Below, in pieces: positions 28,493 to 41,350 of a DNA stretch of 64,000 bases. How positions within the stretch are numbered: position 1 is the first letter of the stretch; each line of letters starts with the position of its first letter. A program made the position numbers and the translations under genes. The stretch covers positions 121,894,148 to 121,958,147 of the forward strand of contig CM071598.1 of assembly GCA_036435485.1 (NCBI GenBank). The letters are read 5' to 3'. Under the pieces are notes generated by a model that saw only the letters and a list, made by a program, of their open reading frames with translations, had not been told where the DNA came from and searched no databases. The stretch is from Saposhnikovia divaricata (taxonomy: Eukaryota > Streptophyta > Magnoliopsida > Apiales > Apiaceae).

Positions 28493-30860
28493 TAATGAGT
28501 CGTTCTGAACAAGTAGCACCACTCGAATATTTATAATACTCATAATTGATGAACGTTAAAATGAAAGTTCTTCGATTGATCAACGAGTAAACACTCTAAC
28601 GATCCTAATTATGTTACTCTTATTTATTGGTTCGAAAGATGAACCAACCAATAGATATTTAATAAGTGTTGTCGAATTTGTACAATAAATTCGACTGAAA
28701 AGAATGAATTTAACTGTCTCGAACAAAGAGATTAGTTCAACTGAATCAAAAGAAATAGTCGTCTCGAATTAATGAGATCGGCCCGATAACAAGGAAGTTG
28801 CTCCTACGCTTATTGGGGATACGATTCATATATAAACTAATTTAACAATGAAATAATATTAACAAAAAATAATACTCAAAAGAAATTCTTGTAGAATAAG
28901 GTGAAACAACATAAATCTCATAATTTATATCTCGACATCAAATAAGAATTGAAATGATACGAATAAAATATAGAATTTCCTAGATTTAGGGTAGGAAAAT
29001 ATCTCTATAATAATTCTCAGAAAATCTCAATTCTCAGAAAATATCTCTATAATAATTTATCAAAATGATTTTAGCACTCGTGTAAGAAATTAGTCATGAA
29101 ATGTCAAATAATCTCGGTAATCATGTCATTGATAAATCAGGAATTTTCGAAAATATAATATGAAATATCCTCGTATTCTAAAAATCTCGCTAATGCGTTA
29201 TTCGAAAAATAATATATTAATTGGAGGCTCTATTCGCTTTTCATATTAATTTTAATAAATCGGTTTCATAACATCGTACCAATCAACATAAAATTTCTCG
29301 TTAGAATCTTGCTCTAATCATTTGTACGGGAAATTTTCAATTAAAGGTCTCTAATTATTCCTAATAAACAACACCATTTGATTTATTTAAAACACGTCTC
29401 GAATATGAAAAGGGTTTTTATAAAATCCTCACTAATTATCTATAATTCTCATTTATGACGAAATTCTCTAAATTAATCTGACTCGTATCAAGTTCTATAA
29501 TTTCATTAAAAGCTTTCTATTTCAAATTAAATCTATTTTATAGAGCTATTATTATTAGTCTCTATTTATTCTTAAACAAAATCAAGGGATCCATTTTATT
29601 TAATCTAAATTCGTAACCATTATTCCCATTTTTTTTTCTTATAAAAAATATAATTTATCAACATAATTATATGTTCATAATTCTCTCAAAATTCTAATTT
29701 TATTAGTATCACAAATTTCAATTTCCTCTTTTATTCTTTTAAGTGAATTATAATTAACAAAATTAATTATAATTGTAAATGATAAGTTTAATTGGCACCA
29801 CCACCACCCTCGGGGGTCACCGCCGGTCGCCGGCCCCGCCACCTACCTCCATCTCTCTCTCTGCTCGCATTCTCTCTCTCTCTCTCTCTCTCTGATTTCA
29901 TCCTCTTCCCCAATCTCTCCCTCAATCTCTCTATCCCTCGATCTCTCGCTCTCACCTTCTCGATCTCCCCCCTCTCTCTCGAACCTTCTCGCCGTCGTCT
30001 CCCTTTCTCCCTGCCTCCATCTCCCTCCATCTCTCTCTTTTCCCTCCACCTCTCCCTCTCTCTCTTCTTCTTCTCCGATCATCTCTCCCTCTTTCTCTCT
30101 TGATCTCTCTATCTCTCTGTCACCACATCTCTCCCTCGAACCCCTGTCTGCTCTCTCTCCTTTCGCACAAACCCCCCACCTTCCTGCCTCGTTTTCCGAC
30201 AATACCCACCACCGCCGATCACCTCTACCGCCGCGGTGGTGGCTCCCGATTTAACATGCAACCCAAATCACTTAAGTTCAATTAATATTCATCACGATAA
30301 TCACATTTACAAAGCCCCAATTTAAATATTATAAACCCTAATGAAAAAAATGGGGGTTTCAAGCATAATACACAACAAACACATATAAACATGAGATAAA
30401 AGATTTTAAGGGCATAAGTTCATACCCTTGTGAAAAATCGGGTTTTAAACGCTTGATCGGAAAATCAAAATCTCAAAACTTCTAATATTTATATATCGAT
30501 ATGTAGAGAATTTAATAAGCAATCTGGTTCTCTAATTGCATGTATGATCAAGAAATTATATGGGTGGATTTTGGTGGTTTATAGCTTAGTAAAAATGGTG
30601 GAGAGGAAATAATATGGTGAGTGGTATGTTGATTTCTTTTGAGAGAGAAAGGAAAATACAAGTGGGTTCTTTTCTTTGTTTTTTTTTTTTTTTTGGCTCA
30701 CATACAACTATATATAATTAATTTCTAGTGGGCTCTTGGTGGCTATAACTCTCCTGGGTTTGGAGTCCTCTTAGTCCAATTAATTTCCTATTATACATAC
30801 TTGTCACTAACTTGTAATTTAATGGGCCACTAGGTTCTAATTGTAAAGGTTGTTGAAATA
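28493..30860. other. Unassigned AT-rich stretch with CT-rich core
   Basis: I find no credible protein gene. On the minus strand there is a TATA-like ATTATATATAG (about 30708-30718) followed by a leader-like stretch, and the GC-rich block 30190-30240 contains CCGCCGCGG. 28500-29760 is AT-rich with many TCGAG/CTCGA words, as in gypsy LTRs of this window. It may be a minus-strand gypsy LTR or 5' region, which would also explain why Gyp3 lacks its start, but I could not find matching ends. Confidence 0.35.
29857..30150. repeat. CT-rich low-complexity tract
   Basis: Long runs of CTCTCT and TCTCCCTC, including a pure (CT)n of about 26 bases at 29871-29894. Open frames across it on both strands are Ser/Leu/Pro-rich or Arg/Glu-rich products of the repeat and should not be taken as genes. 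Confidence 0.85.
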
Positions 30861-32879
30861 GATAAAATATAATATAAATATAATAAAACAATTTGGTAGC
30901 ACTAATAGCCTTAAGGATTTAACGAATGGATTTAAGGAATATAAATTGGAAAGTTAGAATGAAAGATGGAGAATGATAGTATTAATATTAGGAAGATTCC
31001 CGGTAAACCCTAATTAGAAATCCGTGAAATGTTCCTACGAACGATCAATCGAAACGAACAATAACCGGACACAGAATCAAGCAGAGGAAGCAAGATACAT
31101 GCATGTGCAAGTGATAATATCTAGTAACCAAATAGTTGTATAAGTAACTAGCAAGGTTAGGAAGCTAACTAGTACTTAGCCTTACTTTATCATCTCACCA
31201 TAACAAATCAACACTTGTCCCTCCTAATTACCTCATCCATTGCATCACACTCCATAACACCACTTGGATGAGATATTATCTATCAAAATCACTTTATGCA
31301 TTATTCCAAGCAACCATTACAAGAGATTAGCAAAACACTCTCCCCCCCCTTGTATCCTTCCATTCGACTTTTGCCACAAATCCAACTTCCAACCATTGTT
31401 TGTTCTTGAAATTTTTATGGTGAGTCCTATATTTTATAAAACTAATCTCCATGAAATCTTAACTCCAAACTCCTTTGTTTCCATTTTCAAATAAATCATA
31501 CAAGAGGAGCATGAATAGTGTTCTTCAAGATCTAACTTGTTTTTTTTCTTGTTTTCATGGTTAATCTAGCAAGCTTAAGCACTCCTAAGGATCATACAAG
31601 GCTTAGTAAGGCTATATCATACTCTAAGGAAGGTATAAGACTTGAAAACCCTTGGTGTTATTTTGAGATTTTATGGATCATTTAGTGTTAGTATGTTATG
31701 ATATGCTTAGATCCATGTTATTAGTTAATTATGGTCGTGATTTGGTTTATGAACCATGAGATGGTTGATATGAGATGTTGTTAGACTAGTCATGATGTTT
31801 ATCATGTGTTGGAGTGGTTGATTTGATCATGGTGTGATCGTGATAAAGTGTAAAAACTTTGGAAAACGAGTAAACATAGCCGTTATAATGTCCGATTTTA
31901 CAATATCATGTTTTGTATTCCATTTTTTCGTATCAAAACCCTACTGTCCAGAAAATTTTTCTGCCATGATTTGATAGATTATGTTATGAGCTTTGTTTTG
32001 ATATAAAGAACGTGTGAAACGGACTTATGGTTTAGGAGTTACGATCGGTTTACTAAAAGTGGTTCGAAACCGTAAAAAAGAATTCGTAACTGAAATTGAA
32101 CCCTCGTAAAATACGTAAGTCAGTGGCGAATCTTGGTAATTAAATAACTAGAGGTAAAAAGGAAGGTGGGAGAGAAAACCTCATGTGAATCGAATCGTTT
32201 TTCGATTTTATAAAAATGTTTGAATCTAGGTTAAACGCGAATGAACCCCTTAAAAGTATAACTTTGGTTATAACTTAGAAAACGAGCGATAAAACTCGAG
32301 ATATAATCTTGGTTCGTAATCGATCGAATTTAGAACTTATACGACTTAAGTATACACTAAGTGTGAGTATGATGACATGTCTTAATGACGAACAAATTTC
32401 GAATCGTAACGGTAATAAAAAGAGTTACACTAAAAAGGGGTATAACGAGATAATTCGAAAACATGTTTCGACTTAAGTTAATACTTAACTTTTTTAAAAG
32501 TGTTAAGCGATTAACCTCGAATCTCTTGACTATTTATAGATCGCCGAGCTGACCCGGGATACCCTACCACTACCCCTACTCGTGCTCAATTACCAGGCAA
32601 GTTTCAACTTTCCCTTTTTAGGCTGTTGTTGTGAAAATATATGCTTTCTGTTATACATATGCCATAGCATGCATGCCTACTTTCAAGTCATATTGATATA
32701 CTTGTTCCCTGATTGTTCTTTGGCTTATAAGTAGATAGATAATATATTGATTATAGGCCGGATGTTGTTAAGACCCTTAGAGAAGGGCATATGAATCCTA
32801 TTTGTTGAATATAGACCGGGAGTCAGTACTTCTTGATATACCGTAATTACTTTCGAGGGAAATATTTAAGTAAATAATT

Positions 32880-33340
32880 TCCATTATTTGGTTGACGAAT
32901 ATTATTTGAATATTCGTCCGAGATTATTTAATTAACGATCATTACTTCAAATATTTATTTGAACGTTATCTATTCAATGAATATTATTTTTCAATATTCA
33001 TTCAAAGACGAACCATTTATCGAATATTATTTCAAATATTTCTGTAAAATCTTCGATTATTAAATAAATATCATTCGGACATTCATTTAGAACATCATGT
33101 ATTAAGGGAATATTATTCTCGAATATTCCTTTAAGGTTTGATTTATTAAATGAATATCACTTGGATATTCATTTAAATTATTAATTATTATATGAATATT
33201 ATTTTTGAATATTAATTTGAAGTCTTATTAACTTAACGAATATTATTCCAAACATTCCTTTCAAAATTATTCATTAAATGAATATTATTTTTAATATTCA
33301 TTTAAGTAATTGTTTATTCAATAAATATTTTCTTCATATT
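32880..33340 (+). repeat. Imperfect hairpin array in Gyp3 LTR
   Basis: Units of about 50-60 bases each contain (A)AATGAATATTATT ... AATATTCATTTAA, that is, an inverted pair around a short centre. About seven units with diverged spacers. It lies between the second mini-exon and the terminal exon. Confidence 0.7.
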
Positions 33341-34491
33341 CCTTCAAGGATTATTTTGAGAAATACTCTGATTAAAAATATTCTTTCTTTCATTAAATAC
33401 TTCCGACTCAATTAAAATTCTAGAAATATTTATTCAATACTTGGAAACAACTTCAAAGTTGTTTATTCTTCTTCAAATATTATCTTCGGCCTTCGATCAT
33501 TCTGAAAATTCTTCGGAGTCATACGATTAATATTATATTAAGAAAGGTCCTCAAGATTCCATTCTTCACTCGAATCTATCTCTTAAATTATAAGGGAACC
33601 TTACTTGAGAAAGATTATTTATCTTGTTGACCTCCCGGTCATAATTTATCCTTTTCACTCGTAACTTGGTTGCTATGGACTCATTAAGTCTGTGTGTACC
33701 TTCTCATCATTCGAGGGGTAAGATTGTTAGAACAAGTTGATATCCATTAACAAGCCAAAGCTTGGGAAATGTTAGTGAATTTTCCTTTCCAACTAGATAC
33801 GACTACCTTGTGGAGTCGTATCAACAAGTATTTCACTTGGGGAAGGGAGGACAAACTCTACGTTTCAATGCTGTGGATTTATTCGAACTAGGAGTCGTGT
33901 GTAAGAGGCCGAGTCGCGCGGTCCATCACAAGTCCTAACCATTGGCCAGGAAGTTACTAATAAAGGCAAACGACAAGTGGAGCCGTCAGTTCTTCCTTCT
34001 ACCGGTAGTAAACTATATTGGACTGTACCATCCCCGACTGATCATCAGGGAGTGGACAGCTGGCGCGTGATAACTCCAGTATTGGTTCATCTCCCAAATT
34101 GGGAATTCCCTGCAACATGTATTGAAGAGACTTCTTTCAGGTTGACGGTGTCTTCCGCAACACGTATCGAAGAGACTTCTTTCAGGTTGTAGGACTTAAA
34201 AAATGTTAAAAACTGGAATTGCAATATTTTCCTTGCAAGTTCCTCTTTATATGATAAATGATAATATCTTGCTTATTTTGACTTAGCAGATATTTCCACA
34301 AAATAAATACTTTAAGTTACCCTATAACTTTATCCTTTATATTATACTGGCACTAACTTCGTTAATGCATGGCATATGGAAACAATGATATTTCGAAACT
34401 GTTATATACTATCACTGTCCTGTTATATTATTATTGGTGGGCTATTGCTCACCCTTGCTTATTTATCATGTCACAACAACAGCTAGGACAG

Positions 34492-34584
34492 ATGGCTCGC
34501 GTCCGGCGCACTCGGCACAAGCGGGTTACTCGACCCACCGGACTCCCCGCTGAGATGCTAGCCGCCATTGCTGAGGAAGCATAG
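34492..34584 (+). CDS. Arg-rich short ORF in Gyp3 LTR
   Basis: 30 residues, starting MARVRRTRHKRVTRP. It matches the Gyp1 peptide at 9 of the first 15 positions (MAR-R-T-K-VTRP) despite strong divergence of the surrounding LTR. The upstream codons Q-L-x-Q before the ATG are also conserved in frame. An acceptor-like CAACAACAG precedes it (AG 34481-34482). The H3 resemblance is weaker here (QTA replaced by RTR), so the conserved property may be basicity. Confidence 0.4.
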   Translation: MARVRRTRHKRVTRPTGLPAEMLAAIAEEA

Positions 34585-34875
34585 TTAGACAGCTTTTGTT
34601 TCCTATTTAACTATATGTATAATTAATGTAATCAACGGCAAAACTTTTAAACTTATGATGTTATCCTTTTGGATGTAATAACTTTTATTCGCAAACCCTT
34701 TTATGTAAGACTTATTTCAATTTCAACTCTGGGACTATAACTATGTGTGTGTGAGTGGATATTATTGTGGGGTCATAGCATGCTACTTATTGATTTTGGA
34801 CTCAAGTCAAGTATTATGTATGAGTTATGAGACCGTAACGACCCGATCCCTGACCCCGGATCTGGGGGCGTTACA

Positions 34876-35561
34876 ATAAGGCTATTTGAGAAGTGACTCA
34901 ATATGTCAAGATTGTACTATTCGAGAACTCAGAGTTATCGAATGCTAGTTCTCGAATTAGTCACTTAGACACTTCTCGAATGGATCCTTGGAGACAAAAT
35001 ACTAAAGAATTGTACAAGTCAGAGACCTGCATCAAGCTAAAGCACTTTATGGACCACAATCTGTAATGTACTTTGGAAAAGCCTACAAAGAAGCTTGGAG
35101 AGATGTACAAGAGACAAAGAGCTAAAGAAGTGGATCTGAACAGATTCTTGCAAAGTCAAACCTGTAGTCATTTGGATGCTTACTCAAAAAGGATAGACAC
35201 ACTAGAAAGTAAAGTTGTTTAGCTACCTTATTTGTAGTAAGTAGGTTGTATTCATGCTCTACAAGGATACAACCTCACTTCCTTAGAAGTTAAGTTTTTC
35301 ATACAAAAAAAGAAAACATCTCTCTGAGAAAAATGAAGCTGAGAATACCAACATTTGTATTCATAGATTGTAGCAAAATCTTTATCTAATAATATATTAG
35401 ATTAAAGTGATATTGTGTTGTGTTGCTCGCTTATTAGTTTTCGCACTTAAATTATAGCACACACTTAACACATATCTTGCTATACAGATTCAAGAACAAC
35501 GAAAAGTTCAAGAATCCATTCACCCCCCCTCTGTATTATTTATTGTATTCTATACTCAACA
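34876..35561 (+). repeat. Cop4 5' LTR remnant
   Basis: It ends TATACTCAACA three bases before the primer site. The start is not identifiable because Gyp3 abuts it at 34875. It holds three TTCnnGAA sites (34920-34927, 34949-34956, 34973-34980) that recur in the Cop4 post-pol spacer. Confidence 0.7.
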
Positions 35562-35563
35562 AG

Positions 35564-35575
35564 TGGTATCAAAGC
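35564..35575 (+). promoter_or_regulatory. Cop4 primer-binding site
   Basis: TGGTATCAAAGC, one mismatch from the initiator tRNA-Met complement seen in Cop2 and Gyp1. Confidence 0.8.
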
Positions 35576-35605
35576 AGGCTGTTTATTCAAAAACAGAAAA
35601 CGATC

Positions 35606-38101
35606 ATGAATACACCAAAGACTACAGGAACGGTGAAGGTCCCTAATTTTGACAAAGAGAACTACAACCTCTGGAAGATCAAGATGCAGTTGTTCATCAA
35701 AGTTGCTAATCCTCTATATCCTGAGATACTCAAGAATGGTCCCTTTGTTCCACAACAAGAGATTTCTGAAAAGATTGTTGGAACTATAACCTTTCCAAGA
35801 TCTTATGTGCCTAAAGAACCATCCAAATGGACGGATACAGAAAAGGAGATGGTTTCTCTCGACAGTCATCTCATGTTGCTGATCATAGATTCTATGGAGA
35901 TGTCAATGTTTGCCAACATAGCCTCCTGCAAAACAGCAAAGGAGATGTGGGATCATATTGAGGTGTTATGTGAAGGAACAGAGGAGGTTAGAGAAAACAA
36001 GAAACAGATACTGGTCACACAGTATGAAGCTTTCATGGCTCAGACCAAGGAAAGCATCACTGACATATTTGAAAGGTTTCACAAGTTGGTGACTGAGCTA
36101 CAGATGAATGGGAAGGTATACAGCACCAAGGAGCTGAACATGAAATTTCAACTATCTTCACCAAACCACCTAGAGAAAAGGATCATTTCTCTAAGAGAAA
36201 GGGATTTGAACAAAGTCACATATGATGTGCTCTATGGGGTTTTAAAAACTCATGTGCTTGAGTTGCTTCAGAAGAGGGCTATCCAAGCCAACCAAGGTAG
36301 AATGGTAAACACATCATGTGCCTTGATTGTCAACAAATCTTTTCAAGACCTAGAAGCATCTACAAGTCAGCTGAGGATATAAGAGATAGTAGATGATAAA
36401 GAAAATGAAGGTGAAGTGACTGAACCTGTTGAGGAGAAGGAAGAAGAAGAGTTCTATACTCTTGAAGAGCTAGATGGCATGGAAAACACTTCATATGCTT
36501 TCATGGCCAGAAAGTTTCCAAACATCAGATTCAAGAGGAACCAACCCTTCAAACCTTGACCCCAAAACCATTCATTCAACAAGAGCAAGGCACCTGTGAA
36601 AGCAAACAAGAATAAATTCAAAACCAACCATGTGGATAGGTCATCTGTAAGGTGTTATAGATGCAATGACCTGGGGCATTTTACCAGTGAACGCAAGAAG
36701 CCTAAAAAGAAGGATAAGGAGTTTCTAGAACTTGAAGCTAAGTATGAGGCCCTTCTGAAAAAGCAAACACTAGGTAAGGCCTACATAGCTGAAGGGAAGT
36801 GTTGGGATGACTCTGATAGTGATGGAGAGGAGCAAGAATTCTGCACCTATGCCTTGATGGCTGATTCCAAGGATGAACAATCTCCATCTGACTCTCAGGT
36901 ACCATCTCTCACTACCATAGATATGTCTATTTCTGAGTATAAATGCATGGTTGAACAACTATCTGTTGAAATGTTTAATATTCATACTAGTATGACTGCT
37001 GCTAATGAGGAAATTGCTAAACTGTCAGCTAGAAATGAATTGTTAAACAAAAAGAATGAGGAACTTGAGCTAACTGCTATGCAAGTAGAAAACCTTAGGA
37101 AAGAAGTTGAATATCTGCAGAATAAGGTTCTATGTGCTAGTCAAATTGAAAAGGCTCTAAGGGATGAACTAGCTGAAAATGAATTCAAACTGAAAACCTT
37201 TAAGAACTCCTCTAGTCTACTGCAGTCCTACCATGAGAAAAATCAAGCTAAACCCAAGGCTGCCATTGGACTTGACTATGGCACTCTTAAACAGAGGAAA
37301 GGCTATGCTGTCATTGAAGAGGACATAGTTGTTCCGGATGAAGTGCCTCACATTTTGAAAAAGACTGATTCTCAAATTTTTAAAGAACCAACATTTGAAA
37401 TTGATGAGGCTGCCTTACTCATTAAGCAAATGTTGAATGATGAGGATGAGGCACAGTCTAGTGAACAACCAGCATCCTCTAAGAGTGAGAGTGTCAAGGC
37501 AAAAACCAAGGAGCCAGTAGGTGTTAAGTCTAGATTTGAGAAGTTTGTTAAGTTTCTATAAGCTGGGAAAAATGAATCTGAGAAGAAAGTGGCTAAGAAG
37601 AAACAGAACAGAAATGGAAAACTAGGGATTAACAAAGATAATAATTATGTTTATATGCCTAATGCCCCTAGGAAAACTTGTCAAAATTGTTTCAGTACCA
37701 ATCATTTAACTCATGCATGCAAGAAAACTGTTGGTAGTGTGCCCAAACATTTCCATGACTATTCGGTGCCTTTAAGACATAGAGATGCTCCATTCTATGA
37801 TAAATTTGACTGTATGCCATGCAATATGAATGTCATCACTAGTTGTTTCAATCTGAGAAGGCAATTCATTGATGGTTGTATCAGTCACAACTCTCACACA
37901 CACTACACAAGGTCAAAGTCTTCAAGTCCTCCTGGAGCTAGGAAGGTACCTCTGTTACCTAAGTCTGAAACCTCAGGTTCTAAGACTTCTAACAGTGACA
38001 AGAAGACAAACACCAAGAGAGTTGATAAGCATGTTGTTTATGACAAAACTGTTTCTAAGCCAAATGGACCCAAACTTGTTTGGGTACCAAAGAAGAAGTA
38101 A
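35606..38101 (+). pseudogene. Cop4 gag, three internal stops
   Basis: One frame throughout, from ATG 35606 (MNTPKTTGTVKVPNFDKENYN; the earlier ATG at 35477 lies in the LTR) to TAA at 38099-38101. The N-terminal gag domain includes WKIKMQLFIKVANP and CKTAKEMWDHIEVLCEG. Stops lie at 36380-36382, 36557-36559 and 37559-37561. The first zinc knuckle reads CYRCNDLGHFTSERKK: its last Cys is now Arg. A long coiled coil (36930-37200) and a second knuckle (CQNCFSTNHLTHAC, 37678-37719) follow. Confidence 0.88.
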
Positions 38102-38120
38102 TTCCTTTGTGTTTGCAGGG
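38102..38120 (+). promoter_or_regulatory. Cop4 gag/pol acceptor-like signal
   Basis: TTCCTTTGTGTTTGCAG directly after the gag stop, AG at 38117-38118. Pol opens in phase 0 after the AG. Gag and pol are in different frames here, unlike Cop2. No clear CTRAY branch point is seen. Confidence 0.45.
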
Positions 38121-41100
38121 CAAATAAAGTGAAAAGAAGGTCATGTGGATTTTGGACAGTGGATGCTCAAATCACATGACTGGTGATATGGCCCTGCTAT
38201 CACAATATGAGGAGAAGGCTGGCCCAATGGTTGCTTTTGGAGATGACAGCATGGGTAACACATTGGGATATGGCAAGTTAAAAGTTGGTAATGTCATCAT
38301 TGAAGATGTAGCACTAGTCAAGGGTCTCAACCATAATCTGCTAAATGTTGGTCAGTTTACTGATAGAGGATTCAAGGTAAATTTTGACAAAGATGAATGT
38401 TTGATCACCCACAAGAAGACTGGTGATTTTGCTCTATCTAGAGTAAGGAAAGGAAGCCTGTTTGTAGCCAATATGGACTCTGCAAACAAGGACAAAGTTT
38501 GTTGCTTCTACTCAAAAGCATCAAATGAAGATTGTTGGCTATGGCACAAGAAGTTATCACACCTGAACTTCAAGGCCATTAATTCTCTAGTCAAAAGAGA
38601 GTTAGGGAGAGGCATGCCCACACTTGAATTCTGTCAAGAAGGAGTGTGTGAGGCTTGTTAAAAAAGAAAGATGAAAAGGTCAAGCCACAAGTCAAAGACA
38701 GTGACATCAATCACCAAGCCCCTGCAATTAATTCATATGGATTTTTTTAGGCCTGTCAATATTATGTCACTCTCAAGAAAGAAGTATGCCCTAGTGATGG
38801 TTGATGACTACACAAGGTATACATGGGTGGAATTTCTAGCATCAAAGGATGAGGCTCCTTAAGTAATCATTGAGCACATAAAGAAAGTTGATAAGGAAGC
38901 AAAAGCCAACAATGCCAGTGTGATTGCATTGAGAAGTGAGAATGTAACAGAGTTCAGAAATGCCTTACTTGAAGCATTTTGCAAAGAGAATGGCATTTCT
39001 CAACTATTCTCAGCTCCAAGGACTCCATAATAGAATGGAGTAGTTGAGAGAAAGAACAGAACCCTAATTGAGGCTGCTAGAACAATGTTGCTTGATGCAA
39101 AGATGGCTACATGTTTTTGGGCTGAGGCTGTGAGCACTGCATGCTACATCCAGAACAGAACCCTCATCAACAAAAACACTGGAAAGACACCTTACAATTT
39201 GATGACTGGAAAGAAGCCTACTCTAAAGTATGTTCATACTTTTGGAAGCAAATGCTTTGTGTTGAAAGACAATTCAGAATATGTTGGGAAGTTTGATGCA
39301 AAGGCATTTGAAGGAATTTTTCTTGGCTATTCTATGGAGAGAATTGCATACAAGGTTTATGTCATCAGTCAAAAGAAAGTTATGGAAAGCACAGATGTGA
39401 CATTTGATGACAACAAACTACCTGGATTAGAAGAAGCCAATGATGAAGATAGAGATCCATTAAAGTTTGAAAATCTAGATGATTCTGATGAAGAGATTGA
39501 AACTGAAGTTGAAACTCAAGTTCAAAAAACTCAAGTGAATGATGATGCAAGAGAAGAATTTGTTCCAATCAATAGTGAAGAGACTAGCATCCAAGACACA
39601 CCTGTGAATAGTAGCAACTTCATAGGGGGAGGAAATGAAGATGATCATGATTTGGATGATGAAGCAACATCAAGGTTAAGAAATCAAACTGAGCACTCAA
39701 GGAAATGGGGTAGATCACACACTGCAGATCAAATCATTGGAGATCCAAATGCAGGAGTGAGAACTAGGAGAGAAACTCAAAATGAGTGTCTCTATGGTTG
39801 TTTTCTATCTTAGATTGAGCCTAAGAAACTTGATGATGCATTGTTGGATCCAGATTGGATTATTGCTATGCAAGAGGAGCTAAATCAATTTGAAAGGAAC
39901 AAAGTATGGGAACTGGTTCCTGCACCAAAGAACAGAACCATTGTTGGAACAAAATGGGTTTTGAAAAACAAGATGGATGAAAATGGTGTGGTCATTAGAA
40001 ACAAAGCAAGGTTGGTTGCAAAAGTACTCTCAATAGGAAGGCATTGATTATGATGAGACATTTGCCCCTGTTGCTAGATTGGAAGCCATCAGAATATTCT
40101 TGGCATTTGCTGCTCATTCAAATTTTAAAGTCTATCAAATGGATGTCAAGAGTGCATTTCTGAATGGAGAGTTGGAAGAAGAAGTTTATGTGCAACAACC
40201 ACCTGGCTTTGAGGATCCACATTTCCCAGAGTTTGTCTATAGATTGCTTAAGGCATTATATGGACTTAAGCAGGCTCCAAGGGCATGGTATGATACTTTA
40301 TCACAATTTCTTCTGGAAAATCAATTCACTAGAGGCACATTGGACAAAGCACTGTTTTACAAGAAGGATTGTGATGATATTATCCTAGTTCGGATCTATG
40401 TGGATGATATCATATTTGGCTTTACAAATGAGAAGCTGTGTGAAAAATTCTCTAAGCTCATGCAGAGCAGATATGAGATGAGTATGATGGGAGAGCTGAC
40501 ATTCTTTCTTGGGTTGCAAGTTAGTCAGAGGAAGGATGGTATCTTTATCAGTCAAACCAAGTACATTAAGGATTTATTGAAGAAGTTTGACTTAGAAGAT
40601 TGCTCACCTGCAAAGACACCCATGGCCACTGCCACTAAATTGGATAAAGATGCTAAAGGCAAGAAAGTAGATATCTCAATCTACAGAGGCATGGTTGGTT
40701 CTCTACTCTATCTCACTGCAAGTAGGCCAGACATCATGTTTACAACATGTTTGTGTGCAAGGTTTCAATCGAATCCAAAAGAGTCACATTTGATTGCTAT
40801 AAAAAGGATATTTAGATATCTGAAGGGCACTCCAAACTTGGGTTTATGGTATCGTAAGGACACAGGGTTCAATCTAGTTGGTTATTCTGATGTTGATTAT
40901 GCTGGATGCAGAGTGGATAGGAAAAGCACCTCAGGTAACTGCCAGTTTCTTAGACAAAGGTTAGTCTCTTGGTACAGCAAGAAACAATAATCTGTGTCAA
41001 CTTCCACAGCTGAGGCTGAATACATAGCTGCTGGAAGTTGCTGTGCTCAAGTGCTTTGGATTAGAAATCAACTTAGAGATTATGGACTTGTGTTGGAAAG

Positions 41101-41350
41101 AATTCCAATCATATGTGACAACATAAGTGCAATCTCTATAGTTTCCAATCTTGTAAATCATTCTAGAACAAAGCACATTGACATCAGATATCATTTCATT
41201 AGGGAGCATGCAAATAATGAAACCATTGAGTTGCATTATGTTCCTACAGATAAACAATTAGCTGATATATTCACTAAGCCATTGGATGAAGCCACCTTCA
41301 CAAGGTTGGTTAGTGAGATTGGAATGCTGAATTCTTCAGAATCTAGCTAA
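38119..41350 (+). pseudogene. Cop4 pol, broken
   Basis: Protease (WILDSGCSNHMTG), integrase finger and core, RT (WELVPAPK to YVDDIIFGF, 39920-40440) and RNase H (DRKSTSGNCQFL to TKHIDIRYHF) in copia order. Stops at 38125 (TAA), 38659, 38860, 39028 and 39031 (tandem), 39811 and 40988; most replace Gln codons. A deletion/frameshift lies near 40025 in RT. The second integrase catalytic Asp is Glu (RSENVTEF against RSDNGTEF in Cop2). It cannot be active. Confidence 0.92.

Larger units (their letters stand above)
30860..34875 (+). mobile_element. Gyp3: 5'-truncated gypsy LTR
   Basis: It ends with GACCCCGGATCTGGGGGCGTTACA, the conserved 3' terminus of the Gyp1 and Gyp2 LTRs, followed by ATAAG (34876-34880). 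From about 30890 on it follows Gyp2 in order: leader, mini-exon (31570-31632), second mini-exon (32540-32596), AATATTCATTT hairpin array, the CTTCTACCGGTAG block (34003-34015), GGGCTATTGCTCACC and the short Arg-rich ORF. The expected TGTAAGAACC start is absent, so the left end is missing or displaced. The boundary at 30860 is approximate. Confidence 0.75.

Noticed and set aside
28660..28670. Left end of Gyp3 (ATAAG followed by TGTTG)
   Set aside because: It matches the expected 5-bp duplication, but the following bases do not resemble the TGTAAGAACCC start of this LTR group and the LTR would be 6.2 kb; taken as chance.
29788..30202. Open frames on both strands rich in Ser/Leu/Pro or Arg/Glu
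   Set aside because: They are products of the CT microsatellite; no domain, and frames overlap on both strands.
33977..34192. 71-aa frame in the Gyp3 LTR
   Set aside because: It spans the conserved CTACCGGTAG block and a short duplication; not kept open in Gyp2.
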